Source: DASZGI01 sp035938995
GTDB lineage: Bacteria > Actinomycetota > Actinomycetes > Streptomycetales > Catenulisporaceae
Assembly (NCBI RefSeq): GCF_035938995.1
Contig: NZ_DASZGI010000179.1
Location: 1-7,405, forward strand
DNA: 7,405 bases
Direction: 5' to 3'
Part shown: positions 6,269-7,405 of the stretch, one piece after another
Layout of the letters: each line of letters starts with the position of its first letter
How positions within the stretch are numbered: the first letter of the stretch is position 1
Program-made: the position numbers and the translations under genes
The notes under the pieces: model-generated
What the model saw: only the letters and a program-made list of their open reading frames with translations
Told to the model about the DNA's origin: nothing
Databases searched by the model: none

Positions 6269-7214
6269 GCTCGCTCAGCGCCGCGACGACGTCGACCAGC
6301 GCGCCGTTGCGGATCAGGGTGACGTCCAGGCGGCTGCCCGCGCGCAGGTTGAGCATCATCTTCTGCAGGTCCTGCGCCGCGTCGACCTTCGTGTGGTCAG
6401 CCGCGATGATCACGTCCCCCACATGGATGCCGGCGCGCGCCGCGGGGGAGCCGGGCACGACCTCGATCACCCGCAGGCCGGTCTCCTGCTCCAGCCGCCG
6501 GGCGAGCGCCGGGGGCAGCGCCATCGTCGCGCCGCCGACGCCGAGCCAGGCGCGCCGCACCCGTCCGTTCGACATCAGTTCGCTCACGATGCGCCGGGTG
6601 GTGCTGTTCATCGGCACCGCCAGGCCGAGGCCGATCCCAGCCACGGCCGTGTTGATGCCGATCACGCGCGCGGTGGAATCCGCCAGCGCGCCGCCGGAGT
6701 TGCCCGGGTTCAGCGCGGCGTCGGTCTGGATCACGTCGTCGATCACCCGCATGCCCGCCGGGGTGCGCGCCGGGATGGACCGGCCCAGCGCGCTGACGAT
6801 GCCGGCGGTCACCGAGCCGGCCAGTCCCAGGGGATTGCCCACCGCCACCACGAGTTGGCCGACCCGCAGCCGGTTCGCGTCACCGAGTTCGGCCGGGGGC
6901 ACCAGCCGGGTGCCGGTGCGCAGGACCGCGAGATCGGAGAGCCGGTCGCGCCCGACCACTTCGAAGACCTGTTCTTGGCCGTCATAGGTGAAGACCGCGC
7001 CGCCGCCCACTCCCTCGACCACGTGCGCGCTGGTGACCAGGAAGCCGTCGTCGGTGAACGCGACTGCCGACCCGGCTCCTTCGCCGCGCCCAGAGCGCAC
7101 CGCGACGCTGAGCACGGAGGGGCGCAGCGTGTCGGCGACGGTCACAACCGCCCTCGAATAGGCGTCGAGGGCGTCGTCGCTGGAGTTCTCTCGAGTGAAC
7201 GGGTTGCGGGCCAT
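6255..7214 (-). CDS. HtrA-like (S1C family) trypsin-like serine protease with PDZ domain, no apparent membrane anchor
   Basis: This is a DegP/HtrA-type serine protease and probable protein quality-control enzyme. The 319-residue product has the catalytic triad H64 (TSAHVVEG), D94 (LSDLAVL) and S173 (NPGNSGGAL), with the oxyanion-hole glycines intact. A C-terminal PDZ domain spans about 222-310 (AWLGVG, GSPAARAGIHVGDVI). Unlike typical actinobacterial HtrA/PepD, no signal peptide or transmembrane helix precedes the protease domain; the N-terminus (MARNPFTREN) is polar, so a cytosolic location is inferred. The ATG at 7214 is chosen because GGAGGT (minus strand, 7226-7221) lies six bases upstream. 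A longer reading from 7364 would add 50 residues of Arg/Ser-rich sequence without homology and would overlap the divergent gene. It converges on the VOC gene. Confidence 0.93.
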   Translation of the reverse strand: MARNPFTRENSSDDALDAYSRAVVTVADTLRPSVLSVAVRSGRGEGAGSAVAFTDDGFLVTSAHVVEGVGGGAVFTYDGQEQVFEVVGRDRLSDLAVLRTGTRLVPPAELGDANRLRVGQLVVAVGNPLGLAGSVTAGIVSALGRSIPARTPAGMRVIDDVIQTDAALNPGNSGGALADSTARVIGINTAVAGIGLGLAVPMNSTTRRIVSELMSNGRVRRAWLGVGGATMALPPALARRLEQETGLRVIEVVPGSPAARAGIHVGDVIIAADHTKVDAAQDLQKMMLNLRAGSRLDVTLIRNGALVDVVAALSELTGV

Positions 7215-7220
7215 CCAAGC

Positions 7221-7226
7221 ACCTCC
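7221..7226 (-). promoter_or_regulatory. Shine-Dalgarno site for the HtrA-like protease
   Basis: The minus strand reads GGAGGT here, six bases before the ATG whose first base is 7214. It is the strongest ribosome-binding signal in this intergenic region and sets the start of the protease. Confidence 0.8.
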
Positions 7227-7249
7227 AGGCGCAATGCTCACCTGTGCCG

Positions 7250-7279
7250 AACAACGCGCGGAGCACCCGTGTTCGTTCC
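7250..7279 (-). promoter_or_regulatory. Possible ECF-sigma-type promoter for the protease gene
   Basis: On the minus strand GGAAC (7279-7275) is followed after 19 bases by GTT (7255-7253) and a second GTT (7252-7250). This resembles the GGAA(C/T)...GTT promoters of actinobacterial stress sigma factors (SigE, SigH/SigR), although 19 bases is at the long end of their spacing. A start site near 7243 would leave a leader of about 30 bases containing the ribosome-binding site. HtrA-family genes are often under envelope-stress sigma factors. Short motifs arise by chance, so this is tentative. Confidence 0.3.
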
Positions 7280-7305
7280 GTGCTCGCTCTGGGCGGACAG
7301 AGGGC

Positions 7306-7405
7306 GTGACGGACGAGCTCTCACTGCTCCGCGGCCGGTACCGATTCGCCCATGAACCCTCCATCTACAAGCACTGCGTCGTCAAGCGCCGCGTCATCGA
7401 ACGCC
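7306..7405 (+). CDS. Unrecognised protein, N-terminal fragment (runs off the window)
   Basis: From a GTG at 7306 the frame stays open to the end of the window, 33 complete codons, reading MTDELSLLRGRYRFAHEP and continuing with a basic stretch (KHCVVKRRVIER). Twenty-eight of the 33 codons end in G or C, the pattern of the real genes here; the other + frames lack it. Upstream in-frame codons (7234-7305) include several T-ending ones, so coding probably begins at 7306. An in-frame ATG at 7234 is an alternative. Ribosome-binding evidence is weak (GGCGGA eight bases upstream). The gene is divergent from the protease, with 91 bp between the starts, so the two may share a control region. I do not recognise the family, and too little is visible to assign a function. 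Confidence 0.5.
   Translation, partial: MTDELSLLRGRYRFAHEPSIYKHCVVKRRVIER

Noticed and set aside
7215..7364. Longer N-terminus for the HtrA-like protease starting at 7364
   Set aside because: The extra 50 residues are Arg/Ser-rich without homology, overlap the divergent coding frame, and ignore the strong GGAGGT site next to the ATG at 7214.
7352..7405. ATG at 7352 opening a Ser/Ala/Thr-rich + strand frame
   Set aside because: Its third-position GC is weak, while the overlapping frame from 7306 shows the strong GC3 bias of real genes here. The Ser-rich reading is best explained as an out-of-frame shadow.

Overview
This window is high-GC DNA with strong G/C bias at third codon positions. All recognisable proteins look actinobacterial (Streptomyces/Catenulispora-like); the genus cannot be fixed from sequence alone. 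Bases 1-5651 hold most of a SUF iron-sulfur cluster assembly operon on the + strand: sufB (5' end outside the window), sufD, a small Rieske-type [2Fe-2S] ferredoxin gene, sufC, sufS, sufU and sufT. Genes after sufD are separated by at most 6 bp or overlap (4 bp at sufD/Rieske, 8 bp at sufU/sufT), as expected for one translationally coupled transcript.

The operon is functionally coherent. SufS (PLP cysteine desulfurase, K230/C375) removes sulfur from cysteine. SufU (zinc sulfurtransferase, C38/D40/C69/C133) takes the persulfide. SufB, SufC and SufD form the ATP-driven scaffold. SufT (MIP18/DUF59) is a maturation or targeting factor. The Rieske protein is a possible electron carrier or a dedicated client. 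The residues expected for each activity are present in all the visible parts.

After sufT comes a 118-bp gap (5652-5769) of markedly lower GC. It holds three to four degenerate copies of a 17-18 bp direct repeat and a near-exact copy of the last 16 bases of sufT. A VOC (glyoxalase/bleomycin-resistance fold) gene follows and appears to be leaderless. Converging on it from the minus strand is a soluble HtrA-like serine protease with a PDZ domain (7214-6255); its stop codon lies in a 14-bp tandem duplication.

Divergent from the protease, at the right edge, is the start of an unrecognised + strand gene (GTG at 7306, running off the window), supported by strong GC3 bias. No tRNA, rRNA, CRISPR array, insertion sequence or riboswitch was seen. 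The window is mostly a conserved housekeeping locus. The observations most worth checking are the two intergenic repeat structures, the repeat-bearing C-terminal tail of SufD, the Rieske gene inside the SUF operon, and the unassigned divergent gene. I see no convincing evidence of a wholly new system.
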